Positions 1-8,551 of a stretch of 64,000 bases of DNA are shown in pieces. The notes beneath the pieces are model-generated. The model was not told the DNA's origin, did not search any database, and saw only the letters and a list, made by a program, of their open reading frames with translations. Within the stretch, counting starts at the first letter, position 1. The number at the start of each line of letters is the position of its first letter. The translations under genes and the position numbers were made by a program. The stretch comes from Actinomycetota bacterium (GTDB lineage Bacteria > Actinomycetota > Acidimicrobiia > Acidimicrobiales > Ilumatobacteraceae): the NCBI GenBank assembly GCA_026393475.1, contig JAPLAA010000101.1, forward strand, positions 95,394 to 159,393, written 5' to 3'.

Positions 1-157
1 CCTGGTGGCGGTGGGTGCCGCTGACGGCAGCGAAGTGCTCGGCCACGCGCTCCCACGAGTGGCCCGTCTGGGTGAAGCCGTGGACGAACACGAGGCGTCG
101 CCCCGCCCCGCGGGTGCGCGCGGCGAGCGGGCCGGCGAGCGGCCGCCAGTCAGGCAT
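1..157 (-). CDS. alpha/beta hydrolase, N-terminal fragment (MenH candidate)
   Basis: The first 52 codons of a gene that runs off the left edge of the window. After a short arginine-rich start the reading is LVFVHGFTQTGHSW, the strand-turn with the HGF oxyanion-hole motif typical of alpha/beta hydrolases. The ATG at 157 overlaps the stop of the upstream DsbA-like gene by 8 nt, so the two are probably translationally coupled. Because menD lies just upstream on the other strand and menF and menG are close by, the menaquinone enzyme MenH (SHCHC synthase) is a reasonable guess. The nucleophile elbow and catalytic histidine are outside the window, so the specific assignment is inference. Confidence 0.65.
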   Translation of the reverse strand, partial: MPDWRPLAGPLAARTRGAGRRLVFVHGFTQTGHSWERVAEHFAAVSGTHRHQ

Positions 158-926
158 CTGCCTCGGGGGTGTCTCCCGGCGCTGTGGCCTCGGTGGGTGC
201 AGCGGGTGAGTCGGGTGAGTCGGGTGAGTCGGGTGAGTCGGGTGAGTCGGGTGAGGCGGCGCGCATGCGATCGGCGAGGCGGCGCAGCCCCTGCACGAAC
301 ACGTCGCTCTCCTGCGCCCCTGGCACCATCCAGCCCTGTCCTTCGGGTCCGGCGAACACGAACGTCGGCACCGCGGTGATCTCCGACTCACGGGCCACCT
401 GCAGCCATTGCTGCACCTCGGCCACGCCGTCGTCGCTGTCGAGGAACGCCCGCACCCGGTCGCGGTCGAGACCGACCTCGGCAGCGCAGTCGGCGAGCAC
501 GTCGGGATCGCCCACGTCGAGGCCGTCCTCGAAGTAGGCGCGCAGCAGCCGCTCCTTGAGCGCGCCCTGGTGGCCGGTGGTCTCGGTGAGCAGCAACAGA
601 CGGTGGGCGAGCAGGGTGTTGGCCCGCAACGCCCGCTCCATGTGGAACTCGATGCCCTCGCCTGCTGCGATTCCGGTCACATGACCGATGATCTGCTCGG
701 CACGTTCCGGCCCGCCGAACTTCTTGGCGTACGCATCCTTGACCGGCGTCGCCTTCCCGGGTGACGCCGTGGGATCGAGCTGGTACGGCCGGTACACCGC
801 CCGCACCTCGATGTCGTCGCCTGCCTCGTGCAGCTCGGCGAGGGCGTTCTCGAAACGCCGTTTGCCGATGTAGCACCACGGGCAGACGACATCGGACCAG
901 ATCTCGACCTCGAGCACGGTAGCCAT
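150..926 (-). CDS. DsbA-family (FrnE-like) thiol-disulfide oxidoreductase
   Basis: A 258-residue protein of the cytoplasmic DsbA/FrnE-type thioredoxin-fold family. The redox motif CPWC sits at about residues 16-19 in the context WSDVVCPWCYIGKRRF, followed by the helical insertion and a C-terminal half with the cis-proline segment AVPTFVF. No signal peptide is visible. The last 30 residues are a low-complexity tail of SPD repeats ending in acidic and Pro/Ala residues, unlike the conserved core. The ATG at 926 is preceded by TAGTCT and 7 nt, which fits a leaderless promoter. Downstream it overlaps the hydrolase gene. Family members reduce or isomerise disulfides of unknown partners; the substrate here is unknown. 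Confidence 0.9.
   Translation of the reverse strand: MATVLEVEIWSDVVCPWCYIGKRRFENALAELHEAGDDIEVRAVYRPYQLDPTASPGKATPVKDAYAKKFGGPERAEQIIGHVTGIAAGEGIEFHMERALRANTLLAHRLLLLTETTGHQGALKERLLRAYFEDGLDVGDPDVLADCAAEVGLDRDRVRAFLDSDDGVAEVQQWLQVARESEITAVPTFVFAGPEGQGWMVPGAQESDVFVQGLRRLADRMRAASPDSPDSPDSPDSPDSPAAPTEATAPGDTPEADA
204..257. repeat. 9-nt tandem repeat in the DsbA-like gene tail
   Basis: Five perfect copies of GGGTGAGTC (204-248) followed by a degenerate sixth copy. On the coding (minus) strand it encodes the Ser-Pro-Asp repeats of the C-terminal tail. The unit is a multiple of three, so copy-number change would keep the frame. Confidence 0.9.
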
Positions 927-933
927 CGATCCA

Positions 934-952
934 AGACTAGGGCCCGTATCGT
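934..952. promoter_or_regulatory. Back-to-back -10 elements, dsbA-like gene and menD
   Basis: Within the 33-nt divergent gap, TAGTCT (939-934, minus) is 7 nt from the ATG at 926, and TATCGT (947-952, plus) is 7 nt from the GTG at 960. Both would place the transcription start at or next to the start codon. The -35 region of each promoter would lie inside the opposite gene. Confidence 0.55.
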
Positions 953-959
953 TCCTGGC

Positions 960-2645
960 GTGTCAGCAGCTGAGCGCGCTCGAGCGAACGCAGAGGTCCA
1001 GGCCACGTTCTGCGCCACCCTGGTCGACCAGTGGGTGCGCGACGGCGTGACCCACGCGATGGTGTCGCCCGGTTCGCGATCGACACCGATGGCGCTCGCG
1101 ATCGCGGCGTGCGCCGACCTGCACGTCGAGGTGTTCCACGACGAGCGCTCGGCGGCGTTCGCCGCGCTCGGCGCCGGCCTGGCGAGTGGACGCCCCGCGC
1201 TGCTGCTGTGCACCAGCGGCACCGCCGCCACCCACTTCCACGGTGCGGTCGTCGAGGCGCACCTGAGCCAGGTGCCGATGCTCGTCCTGACGGCCGATCG
1301 CCCACCCGAGTCGCGCGATGTCGGCGCGCCGCAGACCATCGACCAGACCAAGCTCTACGGCGACGCTGTCCGGTGGTACCACGATCCCGGCGTGCCCACC
1401 GTCGACACCGCCGGCTCCTGGCGCGCCGTCGCCCGGCACACGCTCGCCCGCACGCTCGGCTCGCACGCCGGTCCTGTCCATCTGAACCTGCCGTTCCGCG
1501 AACCGCTCGTGGGCGACGCGGGCGAGCTCCCCGACGCGCATCTCGGCCGCCTGCTCGTCGAGGCGCCGTCGGTCCGGCTCGGCACGCTCGCGATGCAGCT
1601 CGACCGCGAGCGCGGCGTCATCGTCGCCGGCCGTGGCGTCGACGACCCCGCTGCCGTCGCGGCGCTGTCGGCCGCCACCGGGTGGCCGGTGCTGGCCGAT
1701 CCGCGATCGGGATGTCGTGGCATCGCGGGCGCGGCGAGCGCGTTCGACTCGTTGCTGCGCCACGACGACTTCGCCGCGTCACATCTGCCCGAAGTGGTGG
1801 TCCACCTCGGTGAGCCGCCGGCGTCGAAGGTGCTGTCCACCTGGCTCGCCGCGTCGGGCGCCGTGCAGGTGCGCGTCACCGCGACCGACACCTGGATCGA
1901 TCCCGCGCACTCGGTGGCGCACCGGGTCGTCGCACCGATCGGTGAGTTCTGCCGCCGATTGGCGGGCGAGTTGCGTGGCGCCGGTGGCAGCGACTGGGTG
2001 CAGCGCTGGGCCCATGTGACGGCCATCGCCGATCGTGAACTCGGCAGCGCACTCGACGGTGCCACCGAGCTCACCGAGCCGTTGGTGGCCCGCGTGGTCT
2101 CACGCCTCGACGGCCACGTCGTCGTCGCCTCGTCGATGCCCGTGCGCGACCTCGAGTGGTTCGGCGATCCCGACCAGCGGGCGACGGTGTGGTCCAACCG
2201 GGGAGCGAACGGCATCGACGGCACGGTCGCGACGGCGATCGGGATCGCCGCGGTCACGGGCCGTCCGGTCACGGTGCTGCTCGGCGACGTCGCGTTGTTG
2301 CACGACGCCTCGTCGCTGACGGCGCTCGCCGGGCGCGACCTGCAGGTGCGCATCGTCGTGGTCGACAACGACGGCGGCGGCATCTTCTCGTTCCTGCCGC
2401 AGGCGTCGGCGCTCGCGGCCGACCGGTTCGAGCAGCTCTTCGGCACGCCGCACGGCACCGACGTGGTCGGGCTCGCGGCCGCACACGGGCTGCGGGCGTC
2501 CAGCGTGTGCGACCGCGGCGAGCTCGAGGCGAGGCTGGCCGAGGCCGGGTCGCAGCTCATCCGGGTGCCGAGCGAACGTGGGGCGAACGTGCACGAGCAC
2601 GCCCGCCTCCACGCCGTGGTCACCTCGGCGATGCGCCCCGACTGA
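960..2645 (+). CDS. menD: MenD, SEPHCHC synthase
   Basis: 561 residues, the usual MenD length. It is a thiamine-diphosphate enzyme joining isochorismate and 2-oxoglutarate in menaquinone synthesis. Visible landmarks are SPGSRSTP at residues 36-43, the Glu-containing DERSAAFAALG segment, LLLCTSGTA, and the C-terminal TPP/Mg site beginning GDVALLHD near residue 441 and ending NDGGGIFSFLP. The open frame continues upstream to 828, but homology begins only around the GTG at 960. TATCGT lies 7 nt before this GTG, matching the leaderless promoter pattern in this window. The gene diverges from the DsbA-like gene with only 33 nt between their starts. Confidence 0.95.
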   Translation: MSAAERARANAEVQATFCATLVDQWVRDGVTHAMVSPGSRSTPMALAIAACADLHVEVFHDERSAAFAALGAGLASGRPALLLCTSGTAATHFHGAVVEAHLSQVPMLVLTADRPPESRDVGAPQTIDQTKLYGDAVRWYHDPGVPTVDTAGSWRAVARHTLARTLGSHAGPVHLNLPFREPLVGDAGELPDAHLGRLLVEAPSVRLGTLAMQLDRERGVIVAGRGVDDPAAVAALSAATGWPVLADPRSGCRGIAGAASAFDSLLRHDDFAASHLPEVVVHLGEPPASKVLSTWLAASGAVQVRVTATDTWIDPAHSVAHRVVAPIGEFCRRLAGELRGAGGSDWVQRWAHVTAIADRELGSALDGATELTEPLVARVVSRLDGHVVVASSMPVRDLEWFGDPDQRATVWSNRGANGIDGTVATAIGIAAVTGRPVTVLLGDVALLHDASSLTALAGRDLQVRIVVVDNDGGGIFSFLPQASALAADRFEQLFGTPHGTDVVGLAAAHGLRASSVCDRGELEARLAEAGSQLIRVPSERGANVHEHARLHAVVTSAMRPD

Positions 2646-2667
2646 TCTGTGACCGGGGCCGGGCCGG

Positions 2668-3336
2668 TCAGCCGAAGACGTCGGTGAAGATCTGCTCGAA
2701 CTCCGGCGTCGCCGGTCCGCTCGATCCGCAGCTGGTGACCACGCCGTCGACGGCGGTCACGAGGTAGCGGGTGCCGACCACGAAGTCGACACCGTCGAGG
2801 GCCGCGGTGAAGCCGGCTGGGACGGCGAGGTCGACGACGTCGGAGTCGCCGCCGCGGAACCAGCGGTCGACCTCGATGCGGATCGTGGAGCCGGTCGTCT
2901 GATCACCGGTGATCTCGGTGACGGTGCCGCCGAAGGCGATCTCGACACCGGCCAGCTGTGACGGTTCGAAAGCGAGGCAGATGCTCGTCAGGGGATCGAC
3001 GGGCGTGACCGCGAGCTCGGTGGCCGTGACGGTCGGGGATGCGCCGTTGGACGCGATGAGTGCGATCGCAGCAGCGGCGACGACGCCGGCACCGCCGACG
3101 GCGAACCAGCGCCGGCGGCTGCGAGGCGCGAGAGAGGCGTGGGACCGGGTCGGGGCGTCGTCGTCGACGAGTGGGGTGGACATGATGGCCTCCAGGAGGG
3201 TGCGGGCCCGATCGCTCGTGATCAGGTCGATGGGTGGTTCCGTGTGTGAGGTCGCATCGGCGATCGGATCGAGGGCGACGAGCGCGGCTCGCAGCCGTCC
3301 GTCCGGGCTTCGGGGGTCGTGCTGGTCGGTGCTCAT
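2668..3336 (-). CDS. Putative anti-sigma factor, single-pass membrane protein
   Basis: 222 residues with a soluble, acidic N-terminal part (about 1-70), one predicted membrane helix (about 76-95, WFAVGGAGVVAAAAIALIA) and an extracytoplasmic C-terminal domain of about 125 residues with two cysteines. Its ATG overlaps the stop of the ECF sigma factor gene (ATGA), and a GGAGG ribosome site precedes it. Position and topology suggest an anti-sigma factor for the upstream sigma factor. No zinc-binding HxxxCxxC motif is visible, so it is not a classical ZAS anti-sigma protein. Function is inferred from context. Confidence 0.75.
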   Translation of the reverse strand: MSTDQHDPRSPDGRLRAALVALDPIADATSHTEPPIDLITSDRARTLLEAIMSTPLVDDDAPTRSHASLAPRSRRRWFAVGGAGVVAAAAIALIASNGASPTVTATELAVTPVDPLTSICLAFEPSQLAGVEIAFGGTVTEITGDQTTGSTIRIEVDRWFRGGDSDVVDLAVPAGFTAALDGVDFVVGTRYLVTAVDGVVTSCGSSGPATPEFEQIFTDVFG

Positions 3337-4025
3337 CGGTCCTCCTTCCGTCTGTCGATGCGTTCACCCGGGAGGTGTCCACCTGCCTGTCGGATCTTTC
3401 GCACCAGCCACCGATCGAAGGTGTGTCCTCCGACCGAGAGGAACCCTGCGTCTCGTGCAGGCCCCAGCCGTTCCGCGAGACGTTGCTTCACCCGGTGCAA
3501 TCGGATGCTCACCGCGTTGGCGCTCAGCCCGAGTGCGACGGCGATGTCCCGCGGCGGCAGTCCGTCCCATGCCCACAGCAGGACGATCTCGCGATCGGTG
3601 TCGGGCAGTTCTGCGAGTGCGGTGTGCAGGTCGGCGACGAGATCGTTCTCGTCGGCGGAGTCCGGCGGCGCCACCGGTTGGGCCGCCAGCCGATGGCCGA
3701 CGTTCGCCTGGCGACGTTCGCCGCGTCGGTCGTTGGCCAGGCATCGGCGGGCGACGCCCAACGTCCAGGCGAGCGCAGCGTCGTCGGGCACGTCGTCGAG
3801 TCGGCGCCAGCACACGAGCAGGGTGTCGCTGACGACGTCGTCGGCCGCCGCTGCATCGATGCGGCGACGAACGTATCGCTGGAGCGGCTCGTACACCTCC
3901 GTGGCGAGCGCCTCGAAGCGGGCGCGACGCATCGCATCGTGCGCGTCGGCCGGTGCGGTGGATGTCGGGCGTGCTCCCACGACACCTCCGGTGTCCGGCC
4001 CACCCCGTTTCCTTTCACGCGCCAC
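3333..4025 (-). CDS. ECF-type RNA polymerase sigma factor
   Basis: About 230 residues with sigma region 2 near residues 38-95 (YEPLQRYVRRRIDAAAADDVVSDTL is the start of it) and region 4 near 140-195, including the helix-turn-helix GLPPRDIAVALGLSANAVS. Region 3 is absent, as expected for ECF factors. The GTG at 4025 gives about 30 unconserved N-terminal residues, and an internal GTG is an equally plausible start. A 40-residue tail follows region 4. The partner membrane protein overlaps its stop codon, so the pair probably forms a sigma/anti-sigma switch. The signal is unknown. Confidence 0.88.
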   Translation of the reverse strand: MARERKRGGPDTGGVVGARPTSTAPADAHDAMRRARFEALATEVYEPLQRYVRRRIDAAAADDVVSDTLLVCWRRLDDVPDDAALAWTLGVARRCLANDRRGERRQANVGHRLAAQPVAPPDSADENDLVADLHTALAELPDTDREIVLLWAWDGLPPRDIAVALGLSANAVSIRLHRVKQRLAERLGPARDAGFLSVGGHTFDRWLVRKIRQAGGHLPGERIDRRKEDR

Positions 4026-4085
4026 GGAGAGATCCTGCCCCGCTTCTCTGCGCCCGCGCGATCACCGCTCGGACCTTCGCTCAGA

Positions 4086-4120
4086 ATCCGTCGTCCACGA
4101 CGGATTCAGCGAGAATGTCG
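4086..4120. repeat. Direct repeat copy 1 flanking the DUF559 gene
   Basis: A 35-bp sequence repeated at 5114-5148 with one mismatch. Weaker similarity extends about 16 bp upstream (CTCGGACCTT in both). It contains the inverted repeat ATCCGTCGT-CC-ACGACGGAT, in this copy extended to 11 bp arms. It overlaps the 3' end of the DUF559 gene. Confidence 0.85.
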
Positions 4121-5089
4121 CGTGGTCGCTCGCTGGTCGATGAGTGCGACGAGTTCCTCGAGTACCTCGTCGAGCCGATCGAGATCGGTCCACCAGACCT
4201 CGACGATCTCCCAGCCGAGTGCTCGGAGCCGGCGCCGGCGGCGGGCATCGTCCGCCCGTGCGGTCGGCGTGGCGTGCCACCGCCAGCTCTGGCACTCCAC
4301 CCCGATGAGCAGGTCGGGGATGGCGAGATCGAGCCGGGCGATGGGGTGGCGGGTGCCGTCGAACACCTGGTGCTCGTCGAGCAGCTCGATGCCTCTCAGG
4401 GCGAATGCTGTGCGTGCCAGGCGCTGGAACCAACTGCCGGGGAGCGGAGCGTCGATGCGCTCGCGCAGCAGCTGGAAAACGATCGACGCGCCAGGCATGC
4501 GATGTGACCGCCACTCGGTCGCGACCGTGCGCACCCACTCTGGCGATCGGCCCGCACGGAGCATGCCGTCGAAGGCCTTGCCGGCCGCGTCGGCGCCGTC
4601 GGCCGCGGCGAGCTGGAGCAGCGCGACCGGTTGGATCACCGAACGGAAGCCACCGACGACGACGCTGTGGCGATCCGTGAGCACGACGGAGCGATGCACC
4701 ACGGTGCCCGGCGTCGAGCGCAGGCCATGCCCGTCGGTCGATGAGATCTCGATGCGTTCGTCGCGGTCGTAACCGTCGAAGCCGTGGAGTCTGCCCGCGG
4801 TCGCATGGCTGGCCACCGCGTACGGGCCGGCGGCGAGCAGCGCCGCCCGGACGTCGGGGGCCCACGACGGAGCGGCGCCGGTCAGCCCGAGCACCTGGCG
4901 GTGGATCCGGCGCCACTCCCGGGTGCGCAGGCGCTGGCGGATGAAGCCCTCCGTCACGCCGACGGCGCGGAGCTGGCCGACGGTCGCGAGGCCCTGCTGG
5001 TGGGCGAACACGGAGGTGGCGCGAGCGATCGTCGGGATGTCCACGCGAACACAGAGGTGCACCGACCGAGGGTGATCGGAAGTTCGCAT
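4106..5089 (-). CDS. DUF559 / AbiEi-like protein
   Basis: About 327 residues. The N-terminal part (around 20-65, starting VDIPTIARATSVFAHQQG) resembles the winged-helix AbiEi-type domain seen at the front of many actinobacterial DUF559 proteins. The C-terminal part has the Vsr/PD-(D/E)XK-like pattern LDLAIPDLLIGVECQ, then a basic helix and LGWEIVEVWWTDL. This nuclease-like fold is found in proteins whose role is mostly unknown. The gene sits alone between the sigma factor and menF and is bracketed by two direct repeats, which suggests it was inserted as a cassette. The start could be the ATG at 5089 or the GTG about 16 codons later. Nuclease activity is not established. Confidence 0.8.
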   Translation of the reverse strand: MRTSDHPRSVHLCVRVDIPTIARATSVFAHQQGLATVGQLRAVGVTEGFIRQRLRTREWRRIHRQVLGLTGAAPSWAPDVRAALLAAGPYAVASHATAGRLHGFDGYDRDERIEISSTDGHGLRSTPGTVVHRSVVLTDRHSVVVGGFRSVIQPVALLQLAAADGADAAGKAFDGMLRAGRSPEWVRTVATEWRSHRMPGASIVFQLLRERIDAPLPGSWFQRLARTAFALRGIELLDEHQVFDGTRHPIARLDLAIPDLLIGVECQSWRWHATPTARADDARRRRRLRALGWEIVEVWWTDLDRLDEVLEELVALIDQRATTRHSR

Positions 5090-5113
5090 CGCGATCTCGG
5101 ACCTTTGCGCTGT

Positions 5114-5148
5114 ATCCGTCGTCCACGACGGATTCAGCGAGAACGTCG
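5114..5148. repeat. Direct repeat copy 2 flanking the DUF559 gene
   Basis: Second copy of the 35-bp repeat, in the same orientation as 4086-4120, lying between the DUF559 start and the end of menF. It has the same central inverted repeat; the arms are 10 bp here because the outer base differs. Confidence 0.85.
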
Positions 5149-5176
5149 TGCCGACAGCCGGGCCTGCTCGCCGGGG

Positions 5177-6361
5177 TCAGGGGCGGACGATGGCGCTGAG
5201 CATCGCCTGCAGCTTCGCCTGCGTCTCGGCCAACTCGGCTGACGGCTCGCTCGCCGCGACGATCCCGCCGCCGGCGACGAGGCGCGCGCTGCGGCGGTCG
5301 GCCGAGAATTCGGCGCAGCGGATCGTGACCGCCCAGCGGCCGTCACCGTTCGCATCGACCCATCCCACCGCACCCCCGTAGCGGCCGCGCTCGAACCCCT
5401 CGTGCTCGGCGATCAGCCGGAGCGCCTCGTCGCGTGGGAAGCCCCCGAGCGCCGGCGTGGGCGACAGCGCACGGACGAGGGTGAGGACGTTCGGTCGCGG
5501 GTCGGACAGCCGACCCTCCATCGCCGTCGCCAGGTGCTGCACGTTGGCGACGGTCATGATCGACGGCTCGGGCTCCCAGTCGAGATAGCTGCACCAGGGG
5601 AGCAGGGTGTCGTGGATCATGTCGATCACGACCCGGTGCTCGACCTGGTCCTTGGTGCTCGCGACCAGCTGTGCTGCGACCCGCTCGTCGGTGGCGGGGT
5701 CGCCCGTGCGCGGTGCGGTGCCCGCCAGTGGGTGCGATCGCACCTCGTCGCCGTCGACGGCCACGAGCAGCTCGGGCGACGCGCCCACGAGCCCGTCGAT
5801 CGAGTACCGGTGGCTCGACCCGAACGACGCCTTCAACCGGAGCAGCACGGCGTGCACGTCGATCGGTTCGTCGCTGCGCACCGAGACCTCACGAGCGATG
5901 ACCGCCTTCAGCAACTCGCCGTCGCGCACGGCGTCGCGTGCCGCCGTGACCGCCGCCAGATAGCGGTCGACCGGCGTGAGCGGGCCGACCTCGAAGCGCT
6001 GGGCCCGCGGTGCGGGTCGGGGTGTGGCGCGGAGCTCGGGCGCCGGCTCGTCACCGCCTTCGACACGGGTGACCCATCGGGTGCCGTCGACCGCGACCCC
6101 GATGAGCAGCGCCGGGATCACGAGGGTCGCCGCGGCGCCGGGTTCGAACGGCACGCTGCCGACCGCGATGGGGGAGCGACCACCCACGCCGTCGTCGTGC
6201 TCGATCGACGCCAGGACGGCGGGGGCGTCGTCGGCGCTCACCCGTGCGGCGACGCCTCGTCCGGCGATGCCCACGCCGTCGCGCACGAACAGGTAGCCGT
6301 CGGATGCTGCGAGGTCGTCGAGCTCGATCGCGTCGAGCAGCGGGCGGGTGACGGCGCGCAT
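5177..6361 (-). CDS. menF: Isochorismate synthase
   Basis: 394 residues of the chorismate-binding superfamily. The catalytic C-terminal half includes GELLKAVIARE, the family segment RSHPLAGTAPRTGDP, the metal-site region STKDQVEHRVVIDMI, and GRYGGAVGWVDANGDG. Length and the men neighbourhood favour isochorismate synthase (MenF/EntC) over anthranilate synthase component I, which is usually over 480 residues. It would supply isochorismate to MenD. The ATG lies 1 nt after the menG stop, so menG-menF form a coupled operon. The gene ends 29 nt from the repeat at 5148. Confidence 0.9.
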   Translation of the reverse strand: MRAVTRPLLDAIELDDLAASDGYLFVRDGVGIAGRGVAARVSADDAPAVLASIEHDDGVGGRSPIAVGSVPFEPGAAATLVIPALLIGVAVDGTRWVTRVEGGDEPAPELRATPRPAPRAQRFEVGPLTPVDRYLAAVTAARDAVRDGELLKAVIAREVSVRSDEPIDVHAVLLRLKASFGSSHRYSIDGLVGASPELLVAVDGDEVRSHPLAGTAPRTGDPATDERVAAQLVASTKDQVEHRVVIDMIHDTLLPWCSYLDWEPEPSIMTVANVQHLATAMEGRLSDPRPNVLTLVRALSPTPALGGFPRDEALRLIAEHEGFERGRYGGAVGWVDANGDGRWAVTIRCAEFSADRRSARLVAGGGIVAASEPSAELAETQAKLQAMLSAIVRP

Positions 6362-6362
6362 G

Positions 6363-7067
6363 TCAGCGACGCGTGCCCACCATCAGCTGGGTGAGGCCAC
6401 CCGAGAGCTGGCGGTGCACGGCATCGTCGAACCCGGCGTCGCGCAGGAGTTGCACCAATTGCTCGCGCGGCGGCAGGTAGGCGACGCTCTTGGGCAGGTA
6501 GCGGTACGCGGCGCCGTCGCTGAGCAGCGCGCCGATCTTCGGTACGACCTTGCCGAAGTAGATGTTGTTACCGAACCGGATGACGGGATTGTGGGGGACG
6601 CCGACGTCGAGCAGGGCGAAGCGCCCGCCGGGCCGGACGACGCGGGCGAGCTCGGCGAAGAACGTGGGCAGGTCGACCAGGTTGCGCAGTGCGAACCCGC
6701 ACGTGACACCGTCGACCGAACCGTCGGGCACGGGCAGGCGCAGGATGTCGGCCTGCATGCGCGGCACACCGCTGCGATCGGCGCTGAGCATGCCGAAGCT
6801 GAGGTCGGTGGAGAGCGGGTGGAACCCGGCAGCGGCGAGGTCGATGCACAGGTCGCCGGTGCCGCTCGCGAGATCGAGCACGGTGCTGCCCGCGGGGAGG
6901 TGCAGCGACTTCACCGCGATGCGGCGCCAGCGCACGTCGAGCCGGAAGGTCATGATCCGGTTGACCAGGTCGTAGCGCGGTGCGATCGCGTCGAACATCT
7001 GGCGGACCGCCACCACCTTCTCGTCCCCCTCGGGGAGGGTCTCGCTGTCCCAGGCACGTTGGTTCAC
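6363..7067 (-). CDS. menG: Demethylmenaquinone methyltransferase (UbiE family)
   Basis: 234 residues of the UbiE/MenG class I SAM methyltransferase family, which methylates demethylmenaquinone in the last step of menaquinone synthesis. The SAM-binding glycine loop VLDLASGTGDLC, the family segment MTFRLDVRWRR, and the UbiE signature VTCGFALRNLVD are all present. The GTG at 7067 has TAGCCT 6 nt upstream, consistent with a leaderless transcript that continues into menF. With menD in the same window, this indicates menaquinone as the respiratory quinone. Confidence 0.95.
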   Translation of the reverse strand: MNQRAWDSETLPEGDEKVVAVRQMFDAIAPRYDLVNRIMTFRLDVRWRRIAVKSLHLPAGSTVLDLASGTGDLCIDLAAAGFHPLSTDLSFGMLSADRSGVPRMQADILRLPVPDGSVDGVTCGFALRNLVDLPTFFAELARVVRPGGRFALLDVGVPHNPVIRFGNNIYFGKVVPKIGALLSDGAAYRYLPKSVAYLPPREQLVQLLRDAGFDDAVHRQLSGGLTQLMVGTRR

Positions 7068-7141
7068 ACCGTGAGGCTAGGGCCGGGCGACCGTACGAGC
7101 AGGTCTGGCGGGGTGTGCCCCGTGTGACAGCATCGGCGGCC

Positions 7142-8548
7142 ATGGGGAACGAACTGTGGCGTCACGGAGCATTGGAACTCGCGGGCATGATCGCTCGCGG
7201 CGAGGTGTCGAGCGTGGAGGTGGTGCACGCGCACCTCGCTCGCATCGACGAGGTGAACCCGAAACTGAACGCGGTCGTGCGTCGCTTCGACGACGACGCG
7301 CTCGCCGCGGCGGCTGCGGCCGACGCAGCCGTGGCGTCGGGTGCGCCGCTCGGTGTGCTCCACGGCGTGCCGATGACCGTGAAGGAGAACATCGACCTCG
7401 CCGGCACGCCGACGACCAGTTCGCTCGTGGCCTTCGCCGATGCGATCGTGCCGAGGGACGCGCCGGTGGTCGAGCGGATGAAGGCTGCGGGTGCCATCCC
7501 GATCGGCCGCACGAACCTGCCCGACATGGGATTGCGGGTCACCACCGAGTCGTCGTTGCACGGCGTGACGCACAACCCGTGGCACCGCGATCGCACCGCC
7601 GGGGGTTCGAGCGGTGGCGAGGCGTCGGCACTGTCGAGCGGCATGAGCCCGATCGGGCTCGGCAACGACATCGGCGGATCGCTGCGCAACCCGGCCCACT
7701 GCTGCGGCATCGCGTCGATCAAGCCGTCGGTGGGCGTCATCCCGTCGGCCGCGACGTTGCCGCCGGAGGACATGACGATCAGCTTCCAGCTGATGGCGGT
7801 CGAAGGTGTGATGGCCCGCACGGTGGCCGATGTGCGGGCGGGCTTCCTCGCGGTGGCCGGTCCGCACGAGCGCGATCCGCTGGCGCTGCCCGTCCAGCTC
7901 GCCGACCTCGACACGTCTCGACCGCTGCGCGTTGCGTTGATCCCCGAGCCGGCCGGTGGCAGTACCGACCCGGGCATCGCCGCCGCGATCCGTGGGGCGG
8001 GCGAGGCGCTGGCGAAGCAGGGTGCGATCGTCGAGGAGGCCTCGCCGGCGAGCTACGAGCGGGCCATCGAGCTCTGGGGCGCACTGCTCGGCACCGAGCT
8101 CACGCTGATGCGGCCGTTGCTCGACATGGTGATGGGAGAGGGCGGGCGGCAGTTCCTCGACCTCACCACGCAGATCATCCCGACCGCCGACCTCGCCGGG
8201 TTCTCACAGGTGTTCCTCGGCCGTCACGCTGCGGAGAAGGACTTCCACACGTTCCTCGGTCGCTACGACGTGATCATCAGCCCGACGTGGGCGCTGCCGG
8301 CGTTCGAGCTCGGGTCGGATGCGGCGAGCCTCGAGGGTGCGCAGCGCACGCTCGAGACGATGCGTCCGGTGCTCCCGGCCAACTTCCTGGGCCTGCCCGC
8401 CGCGGTGGTCCCGGTGGGCGTGTCCGACGGCCTGCCCGTCGGCGCGCAGGTGATCGCCCGCCGGTTCGCCGATCTGCGCTGCCTCACCGTGGCGCAGATG
8501 CTGGAGGACGCGTTCGGCACGATCACCCCGATCGACCCGACCTGGTGA
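7142..8548 (+). CDS. Amidase (amidase-signature family)
   Basis: 468 residues of the amidase-signature family, which hydrolyse carboxamides with a Ser-cisSer-Lys triad. Lys81 (VPMTVKEN), Ser156/157 (TAGGSSGGEA) and Ser180 (GNDIGGSLRNP) fit that triad. No GatA-specific context such as gatB or gatC is present, so this is more likely a catabolic amidase than the amidotransferase subunit. The open frame extends upstream to 6980, but similarity starts at the ATG at 7142. It is convergent with a FadD-type gene, and the gap holds two hairpin repeats. The substrate cannot be predicted. Confidence 0.9.
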   Translation: MGNELWRHGALELAGMIARGEVSSVEVVHAHLARIDEVNPKLNAVVRRFDDDALAAAAAADAAVASGAPLGVLHGVPMTVKENIDLAGTPTTSSLVAFADAIVPRDAPVVERMKAAGAIPIGRTNLPDMGLRVTTESSLHGVTHNPWHRDRTAGGSSGGEASALSSGMSPIGLGNDIGGSLRNPAHCCGIASIKPSVGVIPSAATLPPEDMTISFQLMAVEGVMARTVADVRAGFLAVAGPHERDPLALPVQLADLDTSRPLRVALIPEPAGGSTDPGIAAAIRGAGEALAKQGAIVEEASPASYERAIELWGALLGTELTLMRPLLDMVMGEGGRQFLDLTTQIIPTADLAGFSQVFLGRHAAEKDFHTFLGRYDVIISPTWALPAFELGSDAASLEGAQRTLETMRPVLPANFLGLPAAVVPVGVSDGLPVGAQVIARRFADLRCLTVAQMLEDAFGTITPIDPTW

Positions 8549-8551
8549 CCC

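Noticed and set aside
828..959. Upstream extension of menD to 828
   Set aside because: It would overlap the divergent gene by about 100 nt and shows no homology; the TATCGT-N7-GTG pattern supports 960.
7101..7141. In-frame upstream start for the amidase (to 6980)
   Set aside because: The extension overlaps menG's promoter and start on the other strand and is not conserved in sequence character.
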